This document shows, piece after piece, positions 8,150 through 16,100 of a stretch of DNA of 26,423 nt. The position numbers and the translations under genes are program-made. Origin of the DNA: Prevotellaceae bacterium. GTDB lineage: Bacteria > Bacteroidota > Bacteroidia > Bacteroidales > UBA932. Location: NCBI GenBank assembly GCA_031259935.1, contig JAIRKV010000032.1, forward strand, positions 1 through 26,423, read 5' to 3'. The notes under the pieces were generated by a model. The model ran no database searches and was not told where the DNA came from. It was given only the letters and a program-made list of their open reading frames with translations. The first letter of the stretch is position 1. Every line of letters starts with the position of its first letter.

Positions 8150-8179
8150 TTTGTGATTTTGAAAAAAGTTGTATCTTTG
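8150..8179 (+). promoter_or_regulatory. Bacteroidota housekeeping promoter for the tRNA-tuf cluster
   Basis: TTTG at 8150-8153 (-33 element) is followed after 18 bases by TATCTTTG at 8172-8179 (-7 element), an excellent match to the Bacteroidota primary sigma consensus. The first tRNA begins 43 bases after the -7 box, leaving a short 5' leader. The preceding 8030-8150 stretch is strongly AT-rich, as expected upstream of a highly expressed stable-RNA operon. Confidence 0.75.
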
Positions 8180-8222
8180 CACTTCCAAAATTTTAGGGTT
8201 TCTAACTTTTTAGAACATGCAA

Positions 8223-8296
8223 GCCTCTTTAGCTCAGCTGGCCAGAGCACGTGATTTGTAATCTCGGGGTCGTTGGTTCGAATCCGACAAGAGGCT
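8223..8296 (+). tRNA. tRNA-Thr (anticodon TGT)
   Basis: A 74-base cloverleaf: acceptor GCCTCTT/AAGAGGC, D arm GCTC/GAGC, anticodon loop TTTGTAA giving TGT at 8257-8259, and T arm GTTGG/CCGAC. The anticodon stem has one T-T mismatch (8252/8264). No CCA is encoded; the discriminator is T. First gene of the cluster, reading ACA and probably other ACN codons. Confidence 0.95.
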
Positions 8297-8351
8297 CAAA
8301 ATTAAGAATTGAAGACAAAATTTATTTTGAAAAGCAATTATCAATTTTCGA

Positions 8352-8434
8352 GGGAGAATACCAGAGTGGCCAAATGGGGCAGACTGTAAATCTGCTGGCG
8401 TACGCCTTCGGTGGTTCGAATCCATCTTCTCCCA
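8352..8434 (+). tRNA. tRNA-Tyr (anticodon GTA)
   Basis: An 83-base class II tRNA with acceptor GGGAGAA/TTCTCCC, anticodon stem AGACT-loop with GTA, and a long variable arm (CTGGCGTACGCC region) before T arm GTGGTTCGAATCCATC. Discriminator A, no encoded CCA. Long variable arm plus GTA identifies bacterial tRNA-Tyr. Confidence 0.95.
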
Positions 8435-8441
8435 CTTTCAT

Positions 8442-8514
8442 GCGGAAGTAGCTCAGTTGGTAGAGCATTAGCCTTCCAAGCTAAGGGTCGCGAGTTCGAA
8501 CCTCGTCTTCCGCT
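8442..8514 (+). tRNA. tRNA-Gly (anticodon TCC)
   Basis: A 73-base cloverleaf with acceptor GCGGAAG/CTTCCGC, anticodon stem TTAGC/GCTAA around loop CTTCCAA giving TCC, and T arm GCGAG/CTCGT. Discriminator T, no encoded CCA. It starts only 7 bases after tRNA-Tyr ends, so the two must be cut from one precursor. Confidence 0.95.
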
Positions 8515-8623
8515 CAAAATCAATGAGTTCCGAGTCTTAAACAGGGATTATCGGGGTTTATTGTTGTGTATTCAAAGTCGCTGTCTTTGTTAAGAAAATG
8601 TAACGTAAGAACGTGACATGCAT

Positions 8624-8695
8624 GCCAGCGTAGCTCAGAGGTAGAGCACTTCCTTGGTAAGGAAGGGGTCGCGAGTTCAATTCTCGCCGCCGGCT
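8624..8695 (+). tRNA. tRNA-Thr (anticodon GGT)
   Basis: A 72-base cloverleaf with anticodon stem CTTCC/GGAAG around loop TTGGTAA giving GGT, and T arm GCGAG/CTCGC. The acceptor arm GCCAGCG/CGCCGGC has an A-C mismatch at the fourth pair (8627/8691). The D loop is short. Discriminator T, no encoded CCA. The 109 bases before it show no complete promoter. Confidence 0.93.
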
Positions 8696-8801
8696 CTAAC
8701 TCAAAAGCAAATAAAGTTTTTTGCAAAATGAAAACAGTAAACAGAAATTTTGAAGATAAAATTGTATTAATATATTTTTAACGTTAAAAAAATAAAAAAT
8801 T

Positions 8802-9989
8802 ATGGCAAAAGAAAAATTCGACAGATCGAAACCGCACGTTAATGTAGGAACGATAGGTCACGTTGACCACGGTAAGACAACGCTTACCGCAGCTATTACG
8901 ATGGTATTGGCAAAAAAAGGTCTTTCACAAATTATGACATTCGACCAGATTGACAATGCTCCTGAAGAAAAAGAACGTGGTATTACAATCAATACGGCAC
9001 ACGTTGAATATCAAACTGCTTTGCGACACTATGCTCACGTTGACTGTCCCGGACACGCCGATTATGTGAAAAACATGGTAACAGGCGCTGCTCAAATGGA
9101 CGGAGCAATTCTGGTTGTTGCAGCAACAGATGGTCCAATGCCTCAAACAAACGAACACGTACTTTTGGCACGTCAGGTAAACGTTCCTAAAATTGTTGTG
9201 TTTTTGAACAAATGCGACATGGTAGACGACCCTGAAATGTTAGACCTTGTAGAAATGGAAGTTCGCGACTTGTTGAGCAAATACAACTATGACGGCGACA
9301 ATGCTCCCGTTATTCGCGGATCTGCATTGGGCGGATTGAACGGCGATCCTCAGTGGGAAGAAAAAATTCTGGAACTTATGGATGCTGTTGACTCTTATAT
9401 TCCGATTCCTGTTCGCGACAACGAAAAACCGTTCCTTCTGCCTGTTGAAGACGTATTCTCAATCACAGGACGTGGAACAGTTGCTACAGGTCGTATCGAA
9501 ACAGGCATTATTAAAATAGGAGATGAAATGGAAATTATAGGACTTGGCGAAAAACCAAGGAAAACAATTTGTACAGGTGTAGAAATGTTCCGTAAAATCC
9601 TCGACTCCGGTGAGGCAGGCGATAACGTAGGTTTATTACTTCGCGGTATCGACAAAAAAGAAGTAAAACGCGGGCAAGTAATAGCAAAACCCGGTTCGAT
9701 TACTCCTCATACTTTATTCGAAGCAGAAATTTACGTATTAAAGAAAGAAGAAGGCGGACGCCATACACCTTTCCACAACAAATATCGTCCGCAATTCTAT
9801 TTGCGTACGCTTGACGTAACCGGCGAAGTACAACTTCCGGCAGGTGTAGAAATGGTAATGCCAGGCGATAACGTAACGATTAATGTTAAGTTGATTTACC
9901 CTGTTGCAATAAACCAGGGATTACGCTTTGCAATTCGCGAAGGCGGACGCACGGTTGGAGCAGGTCAAATCACCAAAATATTAGAATAA
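8802..9989 (+). CDS. tuf: Translation elongation factor Tu
   Basis: EF-Tu delivers aminoacyl-tRNA to the ribosome as a GTP complex. The 395-residue protein has P-loop GHVDHGKT (19-26), switch I Thr62 in RGITI, DCPGH (81-85) with the catalytic His85, and NKCD (136-139). Domain 2 begins near residue 213 and domain 3 near 305, ending in AGQITKILE. The length is standard. The start follows an A-rich stretch with no Shine-Dalgarno, as expected for a highly expressed Bacteroidota gene. It is flanked by tRNA-Thr(GGT) upstream and tRNA-Trp downstream, so it is probably co-transcribed with tRNAs and released by tRNA processing. No strong promoter was seen in the 106 bases before it. Confidence 0.99.
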   Translation: MAKEKFDRSKPHVNVGTIGHVDHGKTTLTAAITMVLAKKGLSQIMTFDQIDNAPEEKERGITINTAHVEYQTALRHYAHVDCPGHADYVKNMVTGAAQMDGAILVVAATDGPMPQTNEHVLLARQVNVPKIVVFLNKCDMVDDPEMLDLVEMEVRDLLSKYNYDGDNAPVIRGSALGGLNGDPQWEEKILELMDAVDSYIPIPVRDNEKPFLLPVEDVFSITGRGTVATGRIETGIIKIGDEMEIIGLGEKPRKTICTGVEMFRKILDSGEAGDNVGLLLRGIDKKEVKRGQVIAKPGSITPHTLFEAEIYVLKKEEGGRHTPFHNKYRPQFYLRTLDVTGEVQLPAGVEMVMPGDNVTINVKLIYPVAINQGLRFAIREGGRTVGAGQITKILE

Positions 9990-10000
9990 ACATTCAAACA

Positions 10001-10022
10001 TTCGACTATAAAAACAGTCGAA
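10001..10022 (+). promoter_or_regulatory. small hairpin between tuf and tRNA-Trp
   Basis: TTCGACT (10001-10007) and AGTCGAA (10016-10022) form a perfect 7-base-pair stem with an 8-base loop. It ends 5 bases before the 5' end of tRNA-Trp and lacks a following T-run. It could help separate tuf mRNA from the tRNA or protect the tuf 3' end; this role is inferred. Confidence 0.5.
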
Positions 10023-10027
10023 GTTTC

Positions 10028-10098
10028 AGGGGTGTAGTTCAAGGGCAGAATAGCGGTCTCCAAAACCGTTGATGGGAGTTCGAATCTCTCCACCCCTG
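10028..10098 (+). tRNA. tRNA-Trp (anticodon CCA)
   Basis: A 71-base cloverleaf with acceptor AGGGGTG/CACCCCT, anticodon loop CTCCAAA giving CCA, and T arm GGGAG/CTCTC. Discriminator G, as expected for bacterial tRNA-Trp, with no encoded CCA end. The position between tuf and secE matches the conserved arrangement in many bacteria. Confidence 0.95.
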
Positions 10099-10195
10099 CA
10101 AAATTGTTAAGAGTTACGACTTGATGATTTGTATTTAATAACAAGTAAACATTGGCGGCTTCCACACCAGAGTTTGCAAATAAAAATTATTAAAA

Positions 10196-10387
10196 ATGAT
10201 AAAAAAAATTAAGACATATCTGAAAAATGCCTATACCGAACTTGTGAAAAAAGTTGCATGGCCAACATGGAAAGAGTTGCAAAGCAGCGCATTATTAGTA
10301 ATGCTTGCTTCACTTATTCTTGCAATCGTTATTTTTGCAATGGATATTACTCTTGAAAATGTCATGAAATTTATTTATAGCATGTAA
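10196..10387 (+). CDS. secE: Preprotein translocase subunit SecE
   Basis: SecE is the small essential subunit that clamps SecY in the inner-membrane translocon. The 63-residue protein is the short single-helix form: an amphipathic N-terminal helix, the conserved VAWPTWKELQ (20-29), and one transmembrane segment (about 31-49). It lacks the two extra N-terminal helices of the E. coli protein, as in most bacteria. It lies between tRNA-Trp and nusG, with nusG starting 33 bases later. The ATG at 10196 follows an AT-rich stretch and gives the family's usual length. Confidence 0.95.
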   Translation: MIKKIKTYLKNAYTELVKKVAWPTWKELQSSALLVMLASLILAIVIFAMDITLENVMKFIYSM

Positions 10388-10420
10388 AAAATTATAATTT
10401 TATAAACAAAGAAATTAAAT

Positions 10421-10960
10421 ATGAACGAACCTGTAAAAAAATGGTATGTTCTTAGAGCGGCAGGCGGAAAAGAAAGAAAAGCGAAAGAATATATAGAAAA
10501 CGAAAAACGTTTGAAAGAATATGTTTCGCAAGTGCTTATTCCTACAGAAAAAATTTATCAGGTAAAAAACGGTAAAAAGATTCTGAAAGAACGAGTGTTC
10601 TACCCTGGATATGTTTTAGTTGAAGTTGTTCTTACCGGCGAAGTACAGCATATATTACGTAATATTCCAAACGTTTCGGGATTTCTTACGGAAAAAAAAG
10701 GAGGCAATCCTGTTCCGTTGCGCGAAAATGAAATTAACAGAATATTAGGAAAAGTAGATGAAATGGCTTTGGACGGCGAAGAAATAATCATACCTTTTAT
10801 AGCAGGAGAACCCGTTAAAGTGACAGATGGACCTTTCAACGGATTTTCAGGCACTGTAGAAGAAGTAAATGAAGAAACGAAAAAACTTGTAGTGATGGTA
10901 AAAATCTTCGGACGACAAACGCCACTGCAATTAGACTTCGTACAAGTACAAAAAGAATAA
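10421..10960 (+). CDS. nusG: Transcription termination/antitermination factor NusG
   Basis: NusG binds RNA polymerase, promotes processivity and links transcription to Rho or the ribosome. The 179-residue protein has an N-terminal NGN domain (KKWYVLRAAGGKE at 6-18, FYPGYVLVE near 61-69) and a C-terminal KOW domain (about 125-178; AGEPVKVTDGPFNGFSG). Length and domain order are those of ordinary NusG, not the longer specialised paralogues (UpxY/RfaH type) that run capsule operons in Bacteroidota. It lies between secE and rplK, 17 bases before rplK. Confidence 0.97.
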   Translation: MNEPVKKWYVLRAAGGKERKAKEYIENEKRLKEYVSQVLIPTEKIYQVKNGKKILKERVFYPGYVLVEVVLTGEVQHILRNIPNVSGFLTEKKGGNPVPLRENEINRILGKVDEMALDGEEIIIPFIAGEPVKVTDGPFNGFSGTVEEVNEETKKLVVMVKIFGRQTPLQLDFVQVQKE

Positions 10961-10977
10961 ATTAAAAGTATTTTGAA

Positions 10978-11424
10978 ATGGCAAAAGAAATTGCTGGACT
11001 AATAAAATTACAAATTAAAGGAGGAGCGGCAAATCCGTCGCCTCCGGTGGGTCCTGCGTTAGGTTCTAAAGGCGTAAACATCATGGAGTTTTGCAAACAG
11101 TTTAATGCAAGAACTCAGGATAAGGCAGGTAAAATATTACCTGTAATTATCACCGTTTATACCGATAAATCATTTGATTTCGTTGTAAAACAGCCACCGG
11201 TTGCCGTACAATTGAAAGAAGCCGCAAAATTACAGTCGGGTTCGGCAGAGCCTAATCGTAATAAAGTAGCGAAAATCACATGGGATCAAGTGAGAGCAAT
11301 AGCAGAAAGTAAGATGCCTGATTTAAATTCATTCACCGTTGCATCGGCAATGAGAATGATAGCAGGAACAGCAAGAAGTATGGGTATTACCGTAACAGGA
11401 GATATCCCTGCCGAGTTAAACTAA
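10978..11424 (+). CDS. rplK: 50S ribosomal protein L11
   Basis: L11 binds 23S rRNA in the GTPase-associated centre at the base of the L7/L12 stalk. The 148-residue protein shows the N-terminal proline-rich PSPPVGPALG (20-29) that interacts with factors and thiopeptides, and a C-terminal rRNA-binding domain (about 75-148) ending in TVTGDIPAELN. Length is typical. It lies 17 bases after nusG and 15 before rplA. No leader structure fits in these gaps. Confidence 0.98.
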   Translation: MAKEIAGLIKLQIKGGAANPSPPVGPALGSKGVNIMEFCKQFNARTQDKAGKILPVIITVYTDKSFDFVVKQPPVAVQLKEAAKLQSGSAEPNRNKVAKITWDQVRAIAESKMPDLNSFTVASAMRMIAGTARSMGITVTGDIPAELN

Positions 11425-11439
11425 AAATTTCATGAGGAA

Positions 11440-12141
11440 ATGAGTAAGCTTACAAAAAATCAAAAAGCAGCCGATGCCAGGATAGAAGCAGGAAAAACCT
11501 ACAAGTTGATTGAAGCCGCAAAACTGTTGAAAGAAATATCTTATACAAAGTTTGATGCATCAATAGATTTGGATGTTCGTCTTGGCGTTGACCCTCGAAA
11601 AGCAAATCAGATGGTCAGAGGCGTTGTAACACTCCCGCATGGTACGGGAAAAATGGTAAGAGTGCTTGCCCTTGTTACTCCGGACAAAGAAACAGAAGCA
11701 AAAGAAGCAGGCGCCGAATACGTTGGTCTTGACGAATATATCGACAAGATTAAAGGAGGCTGGACAGATATTGACGTCATTATCTGTACGCCAAGCGTAA
11801 TGGCAAAAGTTGGCGCTCTCGGACGCATTCTTGGACCTCGAGGATTAATGCCTAATCCCAAAACCGGAACAGTAACAATGGACGTAGGCAAGGCAATTAA
11901 AGAAGTTAAAGCAGGTAAAATTGATTTTAAGGTTGATAAATTCGGTATCGTTCATGCATCGGTAGCAAAAGTATCTTTCAGCCCTGAGGCTATAGCAGAA
12001 AATGCAAAAGAACTTTTAGAAACCATAGTAAAATTGAAACCGCAAGCCACAAAAGGCACTTACGTAAAAAGTGTGCACATCTCATCAACAATGAGCCGTG
12101 GTTTGTCTATCGACCTCAAAACAATGAATGACGCAAATTAA
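11440..12141 (+). CDS. rplA: 50S ribosomal protein L1
   Basis: L1 forms the mobile stalk near the E site that moves deacylated tRNA. The 233-residue protein has the signature LGPRGLMPNPKTG at 131-143 and two alpha/beta domains typical of the family. In other bacteria L1 represses its own operon by binding a 23S-like site in the mRNA; none was recognised in the 15-base gap before this gene. It lies 12 bases before rplJ. Confidence 0.98.
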   Translation: MSKLTKNQKAADARIEAGKTYKLIEAAKLLKEISYTKFDASIDLDVRLGVDPRKANQMVRGVVTLPHGTGKMVRVLALVTPDKETEAKEAGAEYVGLDEYIDKIKGGWTDIDVIICTPSVMAKVGALGRILGPRGLMPNPKTGTVTMDVGKAIKEVKAGKIDFKVDKFGIVHASVAKVSFSPEAIAENAKELLETIVKLKPQATKGTYVKSVHISSTMSRGLSIDLKTMNDAN

Positions 12142-12153
12142 ACTGTTGATATC

Positions 12154-12675
12154 ATGAGAAAAGAAGGAAAAAACGCGTTAATTAATGGATTAGTTGCTGA
12201 ATTAAATAAAGCTCCTAACTTCTATGTAGCAGATATTTCAGGTTTGAACGCAGAAAACACATCAAAATTACGCAGACTGTGTTTTGAAAAAAACATCAAA
12301 CTCATAGTAGTAAAAAATACTCTGCTTAAAAAAGCTTTAGAGCAAAAAGATTTTCCCGAATCAGACTTGTATTCAATACTGCAAGGACCAACATCAATAA
12401 TGATAACCGATACGCCAAACACACCTGCCAAATTAATTGAAGAATTTGGCAAAAAGTATGGCAAACCGGTATTGAAAGGCGCTTACGTACAAGAATGTCT
12501 GTTTATAGGCGAAAATAATCTTGATGCACTGATACACATCAAATCTCGTGAAGAACTTATTGGCGAGATTGTTGGAATGTTGCAATCACCGGCAAGAAAT
12601 GTCATTTCGGCATTACAGTCAGCTGGCGGTAAATTGGCAGGCATAGTTAAAACATTGTCTGAAAAATCAGAATAA
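12154..12675 (+). CDS. rplJ: 50S ribosomal protein L10
   Basis: L10 is the stalk base that binds 23S rRNA and carries the L7/L12 dimers. The 173-residue protein has an N-terminal globular domain (LNKAPNFYVADISGL near 17-31, VVKNTLLKKAL near 52-62) and a C-terminal helical region for the dimers. Length is normal. Only 12 bases separate it from rplA, so the long L10-binding leader known upstream of rplJ in enterobacteria is not possible here as a separate intergenic element. Confidence 0.97.
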   Translation: MRKEGKNALINGLVAELNKAPNFYVADISGLNAENTSKLRRLCFEKNIKLIVVKNTLLKKALEQKDFPESDLYSILQGPTSIMITDTPNTPAKLIEEFGKKYGKPVLKGAYVQECLFIGENNLDALIHIKSREELIGEIVGMLQSPARNVISALQSAGGKLAGIVKTLSEKSE

Positions 12676-12715
12676 AACATAAAAGAAATTATTAATAATT
12701 ATAAAAAAAAATAAA

Positions 12716-13090
12716 ATGGCAGATATTAAAAAATTTGCAGAAGAGTTAGTCAATCTATCTGTTAAAGAAGTTCAAGAACTTGCAAACATTTTGAAAGAAG
12801 AATACGGTATAGAACCGGCAGCAGCAGCCGTTGCGGTTGCAGCACCTGCAGCAGGAGATGCTGCTCCCGTTGCAGAACAAACCGAATTTGACGTAATCTT
12901 AAAATCAGCAGGACAGGCAAAACTTCAAATAGTGAAACTTGTAAAAGATATCACAGGTCTTGGTTTAAAAGAAGCCAAAGAATTAGTTGATGCAGCACCA
13001 AAAGCAATTAAAGAAAAAATTGCCAAAGGCGATGCAGAACAAATTAAAGGTCAAATAGAAGAAGCAGGCGGAGAAGTTGAAATTAAATAA
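12716..13090 (+). CDS. rplL: 50S ribosomal protein L7/L12
   Basis: L7/L12 forms the flexible stalk dimers that recruit translation GTPases. The 124-residue protein has an N-terminal dimerisation domain (1-32), an Ala/Pro/Val-rich hinge (about 33-54), and a C-terminal factor-binding domain with TEFDVILKSAG (56-66) and TGLGLKEAKELVD (80-92). It lies 40 bases after rplJ. A terminator-like hairpin follows before rpoB, consistent with the need for much more L7/L12 than RNA polymerase. Confidence 0.98.
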   Translation: MADIKKFAEELVNLSVKEVQELANILKEEYGIEPAAAAVAVAAPAAGDAAPVAEQTEFDVILKSAGQAKLQIVKLVKDITGLGLKEAKELVDAAPKAIKEKIAKGDAEQIKGQIEEAGGEVEIK

Positions 13091-13122
13091 ACTTAACTTC
13101 CGCCTGCCGGGCTTTTATTTTA

Positions 13123-13158
13123 GGTTTAGAACCTTATAAAAGGGTTCTAAGCCTTTTT
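13123..13158 (+). terminator. hairpin with T-run between rplL and rpoB (probable attenuator)
   Basis: GGTTTAGAACC (13123-13133) pairs with GGTTCTAAGCC (13143-13153) over 11 positions with one wobble pair, around a 9-base loop, and TTTTT follows at 13154-13158. This is a standard intrinsic-terminator shape inside an operon. It probably lets only part of the transcription pass from the ribosomal protein genes into rpoBC. Confidence 0.75.
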
Positions 13159-13191
13159 GTCATTAAAAAGTTTTGAAAAAATTTCACAAAA

Positions 13192-16100
13192 ATGCTTCAG
13201 AATAAAACAAACAGAATAAATTTCGCATCGTCGAAAATTCAATTTCCATACCCTGATTTTTTGGAAATCCAGTTAAAATCTTTTAAAGATTTTTTTCAAC
13301 TTGAAACAACAGCCGAAAACAGGAGAAACGAAGGACTTTTTAAAGTCTTTCAAGATAATTTTCCAATAACCGATACTCGGAATAATTTCGTTTTAGAGTT
13401 TATCGACTATTTTATCGACCCTCCGCGCTATACGATTGAAGAATGTCTCGACAGAGGTTTAACTTACAGCGTTCCGTTGAAAGCCAAACTTAAACTGTAC
13501 TGTACGGATACCGAGCACGAAGATTTCGATACAGTAATACAGGACGTATATCTCGGAATGATTCCATACATGACATCGCAAGGAACATTTGTGATAAACG
13601 GAGCCGAACGCGTTGTTGTATCTCAATTGCATCGTTCGCCGGGAATGTTTTTCGGACAAAGCATCCATGCAAACGGCACAAAATTATATTCGGCAAGAAT
13701 CATCCCGTTCAAAGGTTCGTGGATTGAATTTGCTACCGATATTAACAATGTGATGTATGCATATATCGACAGAAAAAAGAAACTGCCGGTAACAACACTT
13801 CTGCGTGCCATAGGCTTTGAGTCGGATAAGGATATTCTTGAAATATTCGACCTTGCTGATGAGATAGAAATAACAACTGCAAACATGGAACAGGTTGCAG
13901 GTCGCCGTCTGGTTGCTCGCGTACTTAAATCATGGGTAGAAGATTTCGTAGATGAAGATACGGGAGAAGTCGTATCCATTGAACGTAACGAAGTAATTAT
14001 TGACCGCGAAACAATAATAGAACCAAAACATTTACAAGCTATTATCGAATCGGGAGCAAAATCAATACTTGTACATAAAGAAACTGTAAATTCGGGCGAT
14101 TATGCAATAATACATAATACATTACAGAAAGACCCGTGCAATTCGGAAAAAGATGCGGTAACTTATGTATATCGTCAGTTACGCAGTTCCGAACCACCTG
14201 ACGAAGCTACAGCTCGAGATGTAATCGACAAACTGTTCTTCTCCGACAAACGTTACGATTTAGGTGATGTAGGCCGTTTTCGCATAAACAGAAAATTAAA
14301 TCTGAACATCTCGCCCGAAACCAGAGTTCTTACCCGTGAAGACATCATTGCAATTATAAAATATCTTATACAGCTTATAAATTCTAAAGCAGATGTTGAT
14401 GATATCGATCATTTAAGCAACAGAAGAGTACGCACAGTAGGAGAACAACTTGCAAATCAATTTGGTATAGGTCTGGCCCGTATGGCTCGAACAATCAGAG
14501 AGCGAATGAATGTACGCGATAATGAAGTGTTTACGCCCATAGATCTGATAAATGCAAAAACACTTTCATCGGTTATAAATTCGTTTTTCGGAACAAACCA
14601 GCTTTCACAATTTATGGATCAAACAAATCCGCTGGCAGAAATGACTCACAAACGCCGTTTGTCGGCTCTTGGACCCGGCGGACTTTCACGTGAACGCGCA
14701 GGATTTGAAGTACGCGACGTACACTATACGCACTACGGTCGTTTGTGTCCTATCGAAACGCCCGAAGGTCCGAATATCGGATTAATATCATCGCTTTGTG
14801 TTTACGCAAAGATAAATAATCTCGGATTTATTGAAACTCCGTATCGCGATGTGAACGAAGGCAGAGTAGATTTGGACAATTCAAACGTAAAATATTACAG
14901 CGCCGAAGACGAAGAATCAAAAACAATTGCACAAGCCAATGCAAAGTTAAATAAAGATGGCTTTTTTGCCGAAAATCGCGTAAAATCGCGTGTTGAAGCA
15001 GATTTTCCATTGGCTGATCACAGTAAAATAGATTTGATGGACGTTGCTCCAAACCAAATAGCATCGATAGCAGCATCGTTAATTCCATTTCTTGAACACG
15101 ACGATGCCAACCGCGCTCTTATGGGTTCAAACATGATGCGTCAGGCAGTTCCATTAATTGCTCCCGAAGCCCCGATTGTAGGAACGGGACTGGAAAGCCA
15201 GATTGTGGTTGATGGACGTACGCAAATCACAGCCGCCGATAACGGCGAAATAGTATATGTTGATGCAAACGAAATACATATAAAATACGATGCAACAGAA
15301 ACAGAACGTTTTATAAGTTTCGACAAGGAAATAACGATTTGTAAAATTCCTATTTATCGAAAAACAAACCAAAGCATGTGTATCAATCTTCGACCGATAG
15401 TTCGCAGAGGACAGCGAGTGAAAAAAGATGATATTCTCACCGAAGGTTATTGCACACAAGGCGGAGAACTCGCACTGGGATGCAACCTGAAAGTTGCTTT
15501 CATGCCCTGGCAGGGTTACAACTTTGAAGATGCCGTTGTACTGTCGGAACGAATGGTAAGAGATGACATGTACACATCAATACATATCGATGAATATATT
15601 ATGGAAGTGCGCGAAACAAAACGCGGACTCGAAGAACTTACATCCGACATTCCGAATGTAAGCGATGATGCAACGAAAGATTTGGACGAACACGGAATCA
15701 TACGCATTGGCGCAAATGTAGAGCCGGGAGATATTCTTATAGGTAAAATTACTCCAAAAGGAGAATCAGACCCGTCGCCCGAAGAAAAACTTTTACGCGC
15801 AATATTCGGCGATACGGCAGGAGATGTGAAAGATGCATCGCTCAAAGCAACGCCATCATTACGCGGAACAGTTGTCAACAAAATGCTGTTTTCACGCGTT
15901 ATAAAAGACAACAAAAAGTCGTCAAAACAAAACGAAAAACAGTTGCTTTTGCAGGTAGATACTGATTTTGAAAAACGTACAGCCAAATTAAAAGAAATAC
16001 TTGTCGAAAAACTTACCGAAATTCTCGATGGCAAAACATCTCAAATGATTGTAGATTATTACGGAGTCGAAATAATTACAAAAGGAACTAAATTTACATC

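Noticed and set aside
8582..8589. TGTCTTTG between tRNA-Gly and tRNA-Thr(GGT) as a second promoter
   Set aside because: One mismatch in the -7 box and no convincing -33 element; the cluster promoter at 8150-8179 is sufficient.
8234..8726. Minus-strand ORFs across the tRNA cluster (for example one starting MDSNHRRRTPADLQSAP, and others at 8341-8523 and 8520-8726)
   Set aside because: They are antisense translations of tRNA genes, a well-known source of false proteins; the tRNAs explain the sequence fully.
9965..10165. Minus-strand ORF over tRNA-Trp
   Set aside because: It is the antisense of the tRNA and the tuf 3' end, with no protein family features.
10421..10960. A specialised UpxY/RfaH-like NusG paralogue
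   Set aside because: The length, motifs and secE-rplK context are those of the ordinary housekeeping NusG.
14587..14700. Ala in place of Ser at the E. coli 522 position of RpoB as a rifampicin-resistance change
   Set aside because: I believe Ala is usual in Bacteroidota RpoB; the other key positions are unchanged, so no resistance is claimed.
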